Source: Chloroflexota bacterium
Lineage (GTDB): Bacteria > Chloroflexota > Dehalococcoidia > DSTF01 > RBG-16-68-14
Assembly: GCA_003228685.1 (NCBI GenBank)
Contig: QIFC01000065.1
Location: 1-61,056, forward strand
Direction of reading: 5' to 3'
Length of the DNA: 61,056 nt
In this document: piece by piece, positions 17,502 through 27,025 of the stretch
How positions within the stretch are numbered: position 1 is the stretch's first letter
How the letters are laid out: the number at the start of each line of letters is the position of its first letter
Position numbers and translations under genes: made by a program
The notes under the pieces: generated by a model
Database searches by the model: none
Seen by the model: only the letters and a program-made list of their open reading frames with translations
Told to the model about the DNA's origin: nothing

Positions 17502-17965
17502 GGACGACGCTTCCACACTTGCCACCAGGGCTGATGTTCTCCGCCCGGCTCGACCGCTTCCGGCTCCACCTGAGCCGCGATCCGGCGCCGGAGCTGGAGC
17601 ATATGCCCCGCAAGCGAGAGCGCCTCGTCTGGGTCATCGGCCGCTTCCGGAAACAGCCGACGGAGGGTTTCGGCGAAGGCCGGGATCGTGCCGCGGCCAC
17701 CTGCGTCCAGCAACTGCGATGTCTTCAGCTCGTTGATCGAACCGCTGATTGCTGAGTCGAGCCGCATCTGCTGGCCGCCGCTGAGATCGAGTTCGGCCAC
17801 CGCCTTGTCGAGCTGCGGTTCGAGCGCGGTTGCCACGCTGCTGAGGCCGCTCTCGGCAGGCTGGCCCGTTTCGTGGTCGAGTTCAGAGCCCGGCCTGGCC
17901 AGGTGGTACTGGATCGCAAGGTATGTGAGGCGCGCATCGGTGTTTGGTAGCTGAAGTGTGGCCAT
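17498..17965 (-). CDS. Hypothetical protein (155 aa)
   Basis: The product starts MATLQLPNTDARLTYLAIQY and is mostly helical with many Leu and Ala. It ends in a Trp/Arg-rich tail (PWWQVWKRRP). No family is recognised. Its stop overlaps the likely TTG start of the sugar dehydrogenase by four bases, so the two are probably co-translated. Confidence 0.65.
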   Translation of the reverse strand: MATLQLPNTDARLTYLAIQYHLARPGSELDHETGQPAESGLSSVATALEPQLDKAVAELDLSGGQQMRLDSAISGSINELKTSQLLDAGGRGTIPAFAETLRRLFPEAADDPDEALSLAGHMLQLRRRIAAQVEPEAVEPGGEHQPWWQVWKRRP

Positions 17966-18067
17966 GGGACGAATCGTAGCGCACCGTAGGTCACAATGCC
18001 GCTGCGTCGCGGACGTGAAGCAGCCGCCTGAACGCAGGCGGCTGCCGATAGCTGAACTAGCGGTCGC

Positions 18068-18163
18068 TTACTTGTGGCGTCGTTGCCAGCGCGTCTTCTT
18101 GAGCATCTTGCGGTGCTTATGCTTGCTCATCTTCTTGCGCCGCTTCTTGATAACGTTTCCCAT
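18068..18163 (-). CDS. bS22-type/AURKAIP1-like tiny ribosomal protein
   Basis: A 31-codon ORF encodes MGNVIKKRRKKMSKHKHRKM followed by LKKTRWQRRHK. This is nearly the same as the mycobacterial small ribosomal protein bS22 (MGSVIKKRRKRMSKKKHRK type) and the AURKAIP1/COX24 domain. In mycobacteria bS22 sits near the decoding centre of the 30S subunit. The start has AAGGA seven bases upstream. It is easily missed because of its size, but the match over the full length is clear. Confidence 0.88.
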   Translation of the reverse strand: MGNVIKKRRKKMSKHKHRKMLKKTRWQRRHK

Positions 18164-18237
18164 GACGTTCCTTGAATCGCAGATTCGTTCCTGTCAACCG
18201 TCAATAATATCGGTAGACCACGTCTATAGCAATAGAC

Positions 18238-19188
18238 TTAACTCGCGCGGGGTGGCCCCTTCCGTATCCGGTCTCGCATCCGGTCGACATCGTGCGGTGG
18301 CAGGAAGAGCCACGAAAAGATGCCCTCCAGGTACCACGTGGCGCCGTTCTCTTCGTACTTCGCGAGCGTCTGCGCTGCGAGTTCTGCGTTGGATCCTGAC
18401 GTGTTGCCCTCGAGCACAATGTCGAACGGCGCGTCGGAATCGCGCTCCTGTTGGGCGTAGTCGCGGATCTCGCCGATCTGCTCCGGCGTGATGTCCAGGC
18501 TGACGCCGGTCTCCGCGATCTGCTTCGCAGCCGAAGCGAGGTCTGGCTCGGGCGAAGCGACCGTTCCGGAAGGCATCACGACCGGCATGATGCCGTCCCA
18601 GCGGACGGCGCGGCGCATCGATTTCGGGCGTGGCCAAGCGCCCACGACCCAAATCGGGATGCGCGGTGACTGCGCCGGCTTCGGCTCGAAGCGCACGTCC
18701 TTCACCTGGTAATGTTCTCCCTCAAACGAGAAGTCCTCGCCGCTCCAGAGGCCGCTGATGATCTCCAGCGACTCATCAAGCATCTCAGCACGCTTCTTGC
18801 GGTCCAGCTCCTCGCCCACGTTCATGTAGCCGCCGTCCTCGACCGTACCGAGGCCGACTGGCAGGACGAGCCGCCCGTTCGAGAGATGGTCGAGCGTCAC
18901 GGTCTCACGCGCGACCTTCCATGGCCGGCGTCGCGAAAGCGGCGTGATCATCGGGCCGAGCGTTACGCGTTCTGTGCGCATCGCCATCGCCGCTAACGTG
19001 ATCCACGGATCGACCGTCGCGCGCTTCTGCGGGTCGTCCGGGAACTGGCTGTTCCAGCCAGGGCTCAGCACCGAGTCGAAGATGAAGACGCCGTCCCAGC
19101 CCGATTCCTCCGCTTCGTGCGCGATCTCGGCCAGCAGGCGCGGGTCGCCCGCGCCGCCCATATTCGGCAGGTCGAGGCCGAATTTCAT
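18238..19188 (-). CDS. LLM-class flavin/F420-dependent oxidoreductase
   Basis: The 316-residue product has the luciferase-like TIM barrel: MKFGLDLPNMGGAGDPRLLA, then ESGWDGVFIFDSVL, TERVTLGPMITPLSRRRPWK, LDHLSNGRLVLPVGLGTVED, and RIPIWVVGAWPRPKSMRRAV. In Chloroflexota and Actinobacteria such proteins often use F420, but the cofactor cannot be told from the sequence. The ATG at 19188 follows GGAGGTTCCT. It stands alone; the substrate is unknown. Confidence 0.9.
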   Translation of the reverse strand: MKFGLDLPNMGGAGDPRLLAEIAHEAEESGWDGVFIFDSVLSPGWNSQFPDDPQKRATVDPWITLAAMAMRTERVTLGPMITPLSRRRPWKVARETVTLDHLSNGRLVLPVGLGTVEDGGYMNVGEELDRKKRAEMLDESLEIISGLWSGEDFSFEGEHYQVKDVRFEPKPAQSPRIPIWVVGAWPRPKSMRRAVRWDGIMPVVMPSGTVASPEPDLASAAKQIAETGVSLDITPEQIGEIRDYAQQERDSDAPFDIVLEGNTSGSNAELAAQTLAKYEENGATWYLEGIFSWLFLPPHDVDRMRDRIRKGPPRAS

Positions 19189-19260
19189 AGGAACCTCCTC
19201 CGTGCGGTCCGTCAGACAGGCCTAGTCTACGTGGTGTCGCTGACAGCGGCGTGTCAGTAG

Positions 19261-19980
19261 CTATAGCAGCTCGCTGATCAGTTTAATAATGCGGTCAGGG
19301 CGGGTCGGTGCGTCGTCAGGCAGGCCATCGCCCGCCTCGTCGACCCATACGGCGTGCAGCCCCAACTCGATTGCGGGAGCGATGTCGGCGATCAGGCTGT
19401 CGCCGACCATCCAGGTCGTTTCTGGTGCGCTGCTGGTCGCCTCCAGCGCGTGGCGAAAGACGCGCTCGTCCGGCTTACCAACCCCGAACTCGCCCTCGAT
19501 GACGATGCAGTCGAAGTAGGTCTCCAGATCCAGCTTGTCGACACTCCCACGCTGGTTCTGGGCCTCGCCGTTCGTGAGCAGAGCGAGCCGCACCCCGCGT
19601 TCGCTGAGTGTGGCGAGCGTCTCCATCGCGCCCGGGTAGGGCGCGATCAGCTCGCGTCGCTGCGCGCGGTAGTAGTTGGCAATGCCGTTCGCGACGTCGA
19701 TGGCGGTCAGCCCAGCGTCCTCGAACGCGTATCGCACGATCGCGCGGCTCGCCTCGTTCAGGTCCATCCGGCCCGCTTTGGCGCGCTCTGGGTCGTCCCA
19801 GAGCCAGTCACGGCGCTCGCGGATGCGCTTCTGCATCTCAAGTGAGTCGTACGAACCGTCGTTGTGCTTCTCGATCGACGCCAGCCACGTCTCCTCCATC
19901 CCGGTCTGCCAATCGAGGATCGTGCCGTCCAGGTCGAAGAAGATCGCGTTGGGCGTTTCGTGGTTGTGTGTGTTCGTCAT
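19261..19980 (-). CDS. HAD-superfamily hydrolase
   Basis: The 239-residue product is a phosphatase-like HAD enzyme. Motif I is FFDLDGTILDW, with the nucleophile Asp and acid Asp. Motif II is ALLTNGEAQ, motif III Lys is in GEFGVGKPDERVF, and motif IV is WMVGDSLIADIAPA. The helical C1 cap follows motif I, as in YjjG and haloacid dehalogenase relatives. The ATG at 19980 overlaps the upstream stop as ATGA; the longer reading to 20067 is rejected. It is the last gene of the uvrA operon. Confidence 0.88.
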   Translation of the reverse strand: MTNTHNHETPNAIFFDLDGTILDWQTGMEETWLASIEKHNDGSYDSLEMQKRIRERRDWLWDDPERAKAGRMDLNEASRAIVRYAFEDAGLTAIDVANGIANYYRAQRRELIAPYPGAMETLATLSERGVRLALLTNGEAQNQRGSVDKLDLETYFDCIVIEGEFGVGKPDERVFRHALEATSSAPETTWMVGDSLIADIAPAIELGLHAVWVDEAGDGLPDDAPTRPDRIIKLISELL

Positions 19981-20474
19981 GTGTTGTTCTTCTCCCACCA
20001 CGCCTCCATCTCCTCGCGATGCTCCTGGTAGTGCTCGTGCGTGTTCGCTCCGATGATCCACGACCATGATGGGCCGTCAGCGGCGTCTGGACGCACGGCC
20101 AGGTCGTGGTCGCTGAGAGCCGCTAACGTGAGAAGCGCCACTTTGTACGATTCAACCGCCTCTCCCCGCACGTCCACGACCGAGTTGTCCTTCGCGGCGA
20201 GATGGTCGTGTTCGTTTAGCGTATCGAAATCCTCCCATGTGACGCCGACCTCCGGCCTGCCGGGGTCGCCGGTCTCACGCCAGCGTTTGATCCAACCGGG
20301 GAGGCGCTGCTCCCAGGCCGTGAGGTGAGCTAGTACGTCCTTCGCCGTCCAACCATCGTCACGTGCGGGCGTGAGCATCGTATCGTCGTCAAGCTGTGCG
20401 ATCAGGTCGTCTAGTCGCGCTCGTTCGCGCCGGATCTCTGCGAGGAGGCCGCGTTTGTCGAGATCGTCCGGCAT
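19977..20474 (-). CDS. ClbS/DfsB (DinB-like) four-helix protein
   Basis: The 165-residue product starts MPDDLDKRGLLAEIRRERAR and has the family block WTAKDVLAHLTAWEQRLPGW, with His positions that can bind metal, and a late AVRPDAADGPSWSWIIGANT then HEHYQEH. ClbS protects colibactin producers from DNA damage, and DinB-like relatives include thiol transferases. Its start lies 7 bases after the uvrA stop and it overlaps the HAD gene, so it is in the uvrA operon. A link to DNA damage is suggested by position only. Confidence 0.85.
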   Translation of the reverse strand: MPDDLDKRGLLAEIRRERARLDDLIAQLDDDTMLTPARDDGWTAKDVLAHLTAWEQRLPGWIKRWRETGDPGRPEVGVTWEDFDTLNEHDHLAAKDNSVVDVRGEAVESYKVALLTLAALSDHDLAVRPDAADGPSWSWIIGANTHEHYQEHREEMEAWWEKNNT

Positions 20475-20481
20475 GGGGCCG

Positions 20482-23457
20482 CTAGCGCTTTGACTTCGCC
20501 GCCTTCTTGCGCGCCAGCCTCGTGATCGCCTTCGTGGGCGTCTTCACGGCTGCGCGACCGTTGCGCCGCCCGTTGCGCTCCATGCCGAGCGCGCGACGCA
20601 AGTACGCGCCGGTCTGGCTCCGCTTCGTGCTTGCGACCTCTTCGGGCGTGCCTTCCGCGATGATGTGGCCGCCCTTGAAGCCACCTGCCGGGCCCAGGTC
20701 GATGATGTGGTCGACGTTCTTGATCACGTCCATGTGATGCTCGATCACGACAATTGTGTTGCCGCCGTCCGCCAGCCGTTGCAGCACGTTGAGCAGCGCG
20801 TTCGTGTCTTCGAAGGAGAGGCCCGTCGTCGGCTCGTCCAGGATGTAGAGTGTGCGCCCGGTCGAGCGGCGCGATAGCTCAGTGGAAAGCTTGATCCGCT
20901 GAGCCTCACCCCCAGACACCGTGGTCGCGGGCTGCCCGAGCTTAATGTAACCCAGGCCGACGTCCTGCAGCGTCTGCAGCTTGTTGCGCACCTTGGGGAA
21001 CGCTGAATAAAACTCCAGCGCCTCATGGACCGTCATGTCCAGCACGTCCGCGATGTTCCTGCCACGGAACAGGATCTCCAACGCCTCCCTGTTGTAGCGC
21101 TGTCCTTTGCACGTCTCGCATGGCACGGTGACGTCTGGCAGGAAGTGCATCTCGATCTCGATGTAGCCGTCGCCGGAGCAGGCCTCGCAGCGGCCGCCCT
21201 TCACGTTGAAGGAGAAGCGCCCCGGCTTGTAGCCGCGTGCGCGCGCCTCCGGCACTGATGCGAATAGCTCGCGGACCGCCGTGAACATGCCCGTGTACGT
21301 TGCTGGGTTCGATCGCGGCGTCCGTCCGATGGGCGACTGGTCGATGTTCACGACCTTGTCGATCAACTCCAGTCCGTCGATGCCATCGCAGGCGCCCGGA
21401 CGGTCACGCGCCCCGTACAGGAGCTGCGCCGCCTTCTTGTGGAGGATCTCGGAGACGAGCGAACTCTTGCCCGAGCCCGACACACCCGTCACGCCGATGA
21501 ACCGGCCCAACGGGAAGCGCACGTCGATGTTCTTCAGGTTGTTCTCGCGGGCGCCGCGTACGGTGATAGCGTGCCCGTTCCCCGCGCGACGCTGCTTCGG
21601 GATCGCGATCTTCTTTCGTCCGCTCAGGTAGGCGCCCGTAATCGAATCGGGTGCGGACAGGATCTCCTTCAGCGGCCCCTGAGCTACCACCTCGCCGCCG
21701 TTCTCGCCCGCGCCAGGGCCCATGTCGACGATCCAGTCCGCCGCCCGCATCATCGATTCGTCGTGCTCAACGATGATCACCGTGTTGCCCAAGTCGCGCA
21801 GGCGCTGGAGCGTACGGATTAGCCGTTCGTCGTCCGCTGGGTGCAGTCCGATCGTTGGCTCGTCGCAAACGTAGAGCACGCCCATCAGGCCGGAGCCGAT
21901 CTGCGTCGCCAGCCTGATCCGCTGCGCTTCGCCCCCGGAGAGCGTGGCCGTCCCGCGGTCCAGCGTGAGGTAGTCGAGGCCGACCTCGATCATGAAGTCG
22001 AGGCGCGCACCGATCTCCTTCAGGATCTGCCGCGCGATCATCTGCTCGCGATTGCCTAGCGGAGTCTTCGGGCCGGCCAGGCGCGCGGCCCACGTCTGCG
22101 CTTCGACGATGCTCATGCGCGTCACCTCGATCACGTTGAGCTTGTCGATCGTCACAGCTCGGGATTCCGCCTTCAGTCGCGTTCCTTCGCAGGCGGGGCA
22201 GGGGTTCGCGGCCATGTAGCGTTCGATCTCGCTGCGCACGTGGTCGGAGTCGGTTTCCTTGTAGCGGCGCTGCAAGTTCGGGATGCAGCCCTCGAACGTC
22301 GTGTCCCATTGGTTCTCGTGTCCGCCGGCGCTCGTGTATGTGAGCGTGATCGGCGTCTTGTCGCCGTAGAGCACGAGTTCGAGGTACTTCTTCGCCAGCT
22401 TCGACACCGGCGTCGTGAGCGAAAAGCCGTGCTTTTCGGCGAGCGCCTCCAGCACGCGCTGGTGCCACGTGCTCGTGGCTGCCTGGCGGCGCCAGGGTTG
22501 GATCGCGCCGTCGGCCAGGCTCAGGTTCTTGTTCGAGACCACGAGTTCCGGATCTACCTCACGCTGCACGCCCAGGCCGGTACAGGCCGGGCACGCGCCA
22601 TGGGGGCTGTTGAAGCTGAAGTTGCGAGGCGCGATCTCGCCCAGGCTGAACCCGCAGTGCGTGCAGGCGAACTGCTCTGAGTAGAGCTGCTCGTCCCAAG
22701 CGGCCTTCTCGGTCTTGCCTTCGACCGTGACCAGGACGACGCCTCCGCCCAGCTTCAGCGCCAGTTCGACGGAGTCGGCGAGCCTGGCTGCGCTCGATGC
22801 GGAGCCGTCGCCGCCCGGCTCCTCCGTGACCAGCCGGTCGATCACGATCTCGATCGTGTGTCGCTTGTTCTTCTCCAGGTCGAACTCGTCGGAGAGGTCC
22901 CGAACCTCGCCGTCCACGCGCACGCGGACGAAGCCGGCCTTCCGCGCGTCGTCGAAGACCTGGAGGCTCTCGCCTTTGCGGTCCTTGATGATGGGCGCGA
23001 GGATCATCAGCCGGCGTCCGGCCGGCAGGTCGAGGATCGCGTCGACGATCTGCTGCACGGTCTGCCGCTCGATCACGCGCCCGCAGTTCGGACAGTGCGG
23101 CGTGCCCGCGCGAGCGAACAGCAGGCGCAGGTAGTCGTAGATCTCCGTCTGCGTGCCGACGGTCGAGCGCGGGTTGCGGCTCGCGCCCTTCTGGTCGATC
23201 GAGATCGCGGGCGAAAGCCCCTCGATGTAGTCGACGTCGGGCTTCTCCATCTGACCGAGGAACTGCCGCGCGTAGGCCGAGAGCGACTCCACGTAGCGGC
23301 GCTGGCCCTCCGCGTAGATGGTGTCGAAGGCGAGCGAACTCTTGCCCGAGCCAGAGAGGCCCGTGATCACGACCAGCTTGTCGCGCGGGATCTCGAGATC
23401 GACGTCCTTCAGGTTGTGTTCGCGCGCACCCTTAACGATGATGGCATCTAGCGGCAA
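20482..23457 (-). CDS. uvrA: Excinuclease ABC subunit UvrA
   Basis: UvrA recognises DNA damage in nucleotide excision repair. The 991-residue product has two ABC modules. Walker A motifs are GLSGSGKS at 33-40 and GVSGSGKSS in the second half, and ABC signatures are [12 protein letters not shown] and [12 protein letters not shown]. Zinc sites are [10 protein letters not shown] with CPAC, and [18 protein letters not shown] with CETC. The tail is Lys/Arg-rich. The start is a TTG at 23457 with GGAGGAGCCACAAG before it. It leads an operon with a DfsB-like protein and a HAD phosphatase. No clear LexA box precedes it. Confidence 0.98.
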   Translation of the reverse strand: MPLDAIIVKGAREHNLKDVDLEIPRDKLVVITGLSGSGKSSLAFDTIYAEGQRRYVESLSAYARQFLGQMEKPDVDYIEGLSPAISIDQKGASRNPRSTVGTQTEIYDYLRLLFARAGTPHCPNCGRVIERQTVQQIVDAILDLPAGRRLMILAPIIKDRKGESLQVFDDARKAGFVRVRVDGEVRDLSDEFDLEKNKRHTIEIVIDRLVTEEPGGDGSASSAARLADSVELALKLGGGVVLVTVEGKTEKAAWDEQLYSEQFACTHCGFSLGEIAPRNFSFNSPHGACPACTGLGVQREVDPELVVSNKNLSLADGAIQPWRRQAATSTWHQRVLEALAEKHGFSLTTPVSKLAKKYLELVLYGDKTPITLTYTSAGGHENQWDTTFEGCIPNLQRRYKETDSDHVRSEIERYMAANPCPACEGTRLKAESRAVTIDKLNVIEVTRMSIVEAQTWAARLAGPKTPLGNREQMIARQILKEIGARLDFMIEVGLDYLTLDRGTATLSGGEAQRIRLATQIGSGLMGVLYVCDEPTIGLHPADDERLIRTLQRLRDLGNTVIIVEHDESMMRAADWIVDMGPGAGENGGEVVAQGPLKEILSAPDSITGAYLSGRKKIAIPKQRRAGNGHAITVRGARENNLKNIDVRFPLGRFIGVTGVSGSGKSSLVSEILHKKAAQLLYGARDRPGACDGIDGLELIDKVVNIDQSPIGRTPRSNPATYTGMFTAVRELFASVPEARARGYKPGRFSFNVKGGRCEACSGDGYIEIEMHFLPDVTVPCETCKGQRYNREALEILFRGRNIADVLDMTVHEALEFYSAFPKVRNKLQTLQDVGLGYIKLGQPATTVSGGEAQRIKLSTELSRRSTGRTLYILDEPTTGLSFEDTNALLNVLQRLADGGNTIVVIEHHMDVIKNVDHIIDLGPAGGFKGGHIIAEGTPEEVASTKRSQTGAYLRRALGMERNGRRNGRAAVKTPTKAITRLARKKAAKSKR

Positions 23458-23586
23458 CTTGTGGCTCCTCCGGTGGCGTATTGACCCATAGTAGCCGGCC
23501 CATAGTAAATGGTATGCGTGACCCCGGCTTGTCAGTAGTGTCAGGAGCCTCAGTGTACTACACGCAGCGAAATTGGAACAAGAGTG

Positions 23587-25149
23587 CTAACGCGGAACCG
23601 GCCGCCAGGCGAATCGAAAGGGAGACTTGGAATTCTGGCCCGCGAACGACTGGACGTCGATCTGCTGGTCACGCCGCTCGCTGATATCTCGAATGTAGAG
23701 AGTTACCGAATCCACGTCATCGTCGGAGATGTGGTAGGCGAGCTGTGTCAGGTCAGGTGAGAGGCTGGCCCCGAGCGTGGGTACTTCGGCCAGCTTCGTG
23801 AGGCCCGTGCCATCCACGTTGGCCATGTGGACAAGCGCTGGTGCGCCCGAGTCTACCCAGTAGAGTTGGTCACCGTTTTGGGAGAACTTGACCTGGCTTG
23901 GGTTGATGCTCTCGGTTGGGTTGCTGATGATGGCTTCCGGTATATTCGTCAGCGCTCCGCTTCGAAGGTCTGCGAACTGAAGACCGGGCCCGTGCGCGCC
24001 GGGCGGGCCTTGGGTCAGTAGGGCTACCGTCTCACCATCAGGCGAAAGCCAGAACTGACGGCCGGAATCTAGTTCTGGGATGCGGGTCACCAAGTCCCCG
24101 CTGGCCAAGTCCAGAACGCTCACCTCGTACGCTGGAGGCCTAAGCGTGTTGAGTTCATCACGCCGCTCCTCATAGTTCGCTGCCACCAGCAGCGCGTCTC
24201 CGCCCAGCGCCCACCCGAGTGGGTAGTAGTCTCCCTCCAACGTTTCGCTCTCGTCCGTCTCCAGCGAGTAGATGACCGTCTCGCCCGTGTCTGCCGTTCG
24301 ATAGGCGACCCGACTGCCATCTGGCGACCATAGCGGAAAGCCTCTGTATGCTTGTCCTGGTATTCGGCTGCCAAACTCCCAGGGGCCCAAGTCAGCGACT
24401 AGCTCACCCGTGCGGTCCGCGATGTGCAGCTCGTATTCCGGTTCCTCTTCTGTCCCCTGGAGGGTGGCGAACAGGACGTGCTCGCCAGTTGGAGACCAGT
24501 ACATCAGCCACATGTCCTCCATGGCGAGTTCTCCCAACACTTCGCCTTCTCCGTCCAGAAACACAACGCTCCCGTCGCCCCGTCCGCAGACCGGTGTTTC
24601 GCCAGTAGGCGACCAATGCGGGCTGGATGACTCGCACTCGACGCCGTTAGCAAACGTCTGACGCGTGCCGTTGGCGTCTACGAGCCAGAGGGCTCCATCA
24701 GCGTCCCAGTACAGAAGCTGGCTTGGCGCTTTGATCACTCCCTCTTCGCCGTCGCCATCCTGCGAGAACAGCAAGAGCGCCAGCAGGCCCAGCCCGCCGA
24801 CCGCGGCAACGACAGTGATGAAGAGAGCGGCCCGAGCCGCGGTTCCGGACGCTCCGCTCGCCAGGGCGGCGCCCCTTCGCCACGCCGGAAGGAGTGGCGC
24901 AAACGCTGTCGCCCACCACGGCCGTGCATCCTCGTACTGCCAGCGGGCCACCTGCTCGCGGTTCTCCAGGCCCAGCTTCCCGAGGATTTGCGAGACGTGG
25001 TACTTCGCCCCGTCGCGGCTGATGCCCAGCTTCTCCGCGATCTCAAGGTTGCTCAGCTCGAGGCGAAGCAGCGCGAGAACTTCCCACTCGCGGGGCGTGA
25101 GGATGTCCGGATGCGGCGGCCGGCCTCGTTTACCCATCCACGTCAGCAT
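23587..25149 (-). CDS. LuxR-HTH, one membrane helix, extracytoplasmic beta-propeller
   Basis: The 520-residue product begins with a LuxR/GerE helix-turn-helix at about 17-70 (LTPREWEVLALLRLELSNLE, then EIAEKLGISRDGAKYHVSQI). One transmembrane helix (AALFITVVAAVGGLGLLALL) lies at about 108-128. The remaining 390 residues are TolB/WD40-like blades with repeated PHWSPTGETP, YWSPTGEHVLFA, LWSPDGSRVAYRT, and WLSPDGETVALL motifs. The topology puts the DNA-binding part in the cytoplasm and the propeller outside, as in ToxR/CadC-type one-component regulators. Start at 25149 or 25137; neither has a strong ribosome-binding site. It is divergent from the methyltransferase. Confidence 0.85.
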   Translation of the reverse strand: MLTWMGKRGRPPHPDILTPREWEVLALLRLELSNLEIAEKLGISRDGAKYHVSQILGKLGLENREQVARWQYEDARPWWATAFAPLLPAWRRGAALASGASGTAARAALFITVVAAVGGLGLLALLLFSQDGDGEEGVIKAPSQLLYWDADGALWLVDANGTRQTFANGVECESSSPHWSPTGETPVCGRGDGSVVFLDGEGEVLGELAMEDMWLMYWSPTGEHVLFATLQGTEEEPEYELHIADRTGELVADLGPWEFGSRIPGQAYRGFPLWSPDGSRVAYRTADTGETVIYSLETDESETLEGDYYPLGWALGGDALLVAANYEERRDELNTLRPPAYEVSVLDLASGDLVTRIPELDSGRQFWLSPDGETVALLTQGPPGAHGPGLQFADLRSGALTNIPEAIISNPTESINPSQVKFSQNGDQLYWVDSGAPALVHMANVDGTGLTKLAEVPTLGASLSPDLTQLAYHISDDDVDSVTLYIRDISERRDQQIDVQSFAGQNSKSPFRFAWRPVPR

Positions 25150-25254
25150 ACGTCGTTCTCGGCAGAATTACACTACCCAGGTTTGGAGTCGGTCTCCGTT
25201 GCTGTAAGACATGGCCGATGCGTTCGTTCGTGTAGGTAGGAGGGAAGTCTGCCT

Positions 25255-26019
25255 ATGTCTGTCCGCGCGCTAGAACACGAAAAAGAGGATGCACCAGTGG
25301 AAACAGCCGAGTACTACTGGGACGTTATCGCCAAAACGGCGATGAGCCGCTATCTCACGGAGATCGAGACCGCATTCATCGAGCGGGCGATAGATCAGCT
25401 CGATCTCAGGCCCGGCGTCGCCGTGGACGCTGGCGCTGGTCGCGGCAGGCTGACGCGGTTGCTCGCGGAACGGGCCGCCCAGGTCATCGCGACCGAGGCG
25501 AAACCGGAGCTGATTGCTTCGCTGTCCGACATCGCTCCCAACGTTACCCCGCAGTTCGTCAGCCCAGATTCGGTCGAGCTGCCGCTGCAAGACGAGTCGG
25601 TAGACATCATCATCGCGATCGAGGCGGCCGACCTGACGCATTCGCCGGAGTTCCATCGCGAATGCGCTCGCGTCCTGCGTCAGGACGGCGTTCTCGTCCT
25701 CACCCTCCAGAATCGCTCGTCGTGGAAAGGGCTGCTTGGCCAGCTGCGACGCCGCCACTATCGTGCGGAACACGGAGCGACCTTTTACGCCTGGTCGTTC
25801 GCCGATCTCAAGCGAAGCCTGAGCGATGCCGGCTTGCGCGTAACCCGCGAGGCAGGCCTCAATTGGCTTCCCTTCATGCGCGACTCCGATAACGGACTCA
25901 TCGGTCCGCTATCGACCGTAGAGAGCGCTCTCGGCCTCCGGAAGCTGGTGAGCGTGAGCCCGTGGGTGCTCATCGCCGCGCGACGCCAATCTAGTGCGAG
26001 CGCTCGTCGCGAAGCATAG
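25255..26019 (+). CDS. Class I SAM-dependent methyltransferase
   Basis: The 254-residue product has motif I VAVDAGAGRGRLTRLLAER at about 57-75, an acidic end of beta-2 (VIATEAKPELI), motif II VDIIIAIEAADLTHSPEF and post-motif LRQDGVLVLTLQNRSSWKG. This is the UbiE/BioC-like fold; the substrate cannot be told. The ATG at 25255 follows TAGGAGGGAAG. A possible promoter (TTGGAG at 25183, TAAGAC at 25205) sits in the divergent gap with the LuxR-propeller gene. Confidence 0.88.
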   Translation: MSVRALEHEKEDAPVETAEYYWDVIAKTAMSRYLTEIETAFIERAIDQLDLRPGVAVDAGAGRGRLTRLLAERAAQVIATEAKPELIASLSDIAPNVTPQFVSPDSVELPLQDESVDIIIAIEAADLTHSPEFHRECARVLRQDGVLVLTLQNRSSWKGLLGQLRRRHYRAEHGATFYAWSFADLKRSLSDAGLRVTREAGLNWLPFMRDSDNGLIGPLSTVESALGLRKLVSVSPWVLIAARRQSSASARREA

Positions 26020-26053
26020 CCCCTAGTGCGAGCGTTCGTCGTGCTGCTAAGTT

Positions 26054-27022
26054 CTACTTGCTCTCGGCGGGCGAGTTGCTGCTGAAGTCGAACTGGTACG
26101 TCCTGTAGAGCCAAGGGATTTTCAGCACGCCTAGCATGTTCAGTCCCAATACGATTAGCAGCACACCGGCGATCTTCTGGAGCAGAAGAATGTTGTCGCG
26201 AACGATGAAGCCGACGGCGCCTACTGACGCGCCAAGCGCCACGAAGATCAGCGAGAAGCCGAGCACGAACCCCAGCGCGTGACGGAACGTCACTCCACGC
26301 TGGTCGCCGGCGGTCGACGTGCTCACGCCCGCCAGGTGCATCACGTAGGCCGGCACCATGGGCAGGACGCACGGCGAGAGGAACGCAATCACCCCCGCGG
26401 CAAACGCGATCGCGAAGCCGAACGGCCCTGTGAGGCTGATCCCGCCCGAAATGCTCTCCTCGGCTCCGATGACGGTCGACGAGCCGCCGGTAAAATACTG
26501 GTTGAAGACCGTGAACTCGTCCAGGAAGATCAGCGCACCGATGAAGATCACCAGCACACCGCCTACGATCTCCAACACGGGCATCAGCGGACCGATCTTG
26601 CGCATACCGCGCATCATGGACCCAAGGGCCAGTCCGGCGATCAAGAACGGCACGCCTAGTCCGATCGACCAGGCGCCCAACAAGAACGCTCCTTGTAGTA
26701 CGGAGCCCCACGCCGCAGCATCGGTACCCGCGGCCGCGCTGTCGGCAGCCGCCAGCGTCAGGATCGCGCCGAGGATCGGCCCGATGCAGGGCGTCCATCC
26801 GACGGCGAACGCCGCGCCGATGCCGAACGACTTGCCGTAACGCGCGACGCCGGGCAGGACGCCACGGGGGCCCGTTGGCGGTGCGGCAACGGTCTCCGTT
26901 GGCGGGGTCGTTACCGTCTCCGCCGGTGGTCTCGCTATTGTCTCTGTTGCCACGCTCGCTCCTGTTGTCTGCCTGATGCTATCTGTAGTTTCTGCCACGA
27001 TCGGTCGTCTGGTATGTGACAT
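26054..27022 (-). CDS. ccdA: Circularly permuted CcdA/DsbD-type thiol-disulfide membrane transporter
   Basis: CcdA passes electrons from cytosolic thioredoxin across the membrane for cytochrome c maturation or disulfide isomerisation. The 322-residue product has both redox signatures, but in reversed order. GWTPCIGPILGAIL (Cys79), normally in the second half, comes first. FLSPCVLPMVPAYV (Cys218), normally near the N-terminus, comes second. The sequence that usually ends the protein (VEIVGGVL-like, here VLEIVGGVLVIFIGALIF) lies mid-protein. The segment that usually joins the halves (GVLKIPWLYRTYQF) is now the C-terminus. A Pro/Thr-rich extension (three PPTETV-like units) precedes residue 55. 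No frameshift is visible. It follows a 75-aa gene by 3 bases. Confidence 0.9.
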   Translation of the reverse strand: MSHTRRPIVAETTDSIRQTTGASVATETIARPPAETVTTPPTETVAAPPTGPRGVLPGVARYGKSFGIGAAFAVGWTPCIGPILGAILTLAAADSAAAGTDAAAWGSVLQGAFLLGAWSIGLGVPFLIAGLALGSMMRGMRKIGPLMPVLEIVGGVLVIFIGALIFLDEFTVFNQYFTGGSSTVIGAEESISGGISLTGPFGFAIAFAAGVIAFLSPCVLPMVPAYVMHLAGVSTSTAGDQRGVTFRHALGFVLGFSLIFVALGASVGAVGFIVRDNILLLQKIAGVLLIVLGLNMLGVLKIPWLYRTYQFDFSSNSPAESK

Positions 27023-27025
27023 GCC

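Noticed and set aside
25785-26798. 337-aa minus-strand ORF across the methyltransferase and ccdA
   Set aside because: It is Arg/Asp-rich without motifs and crosses both real genes in a different frame.
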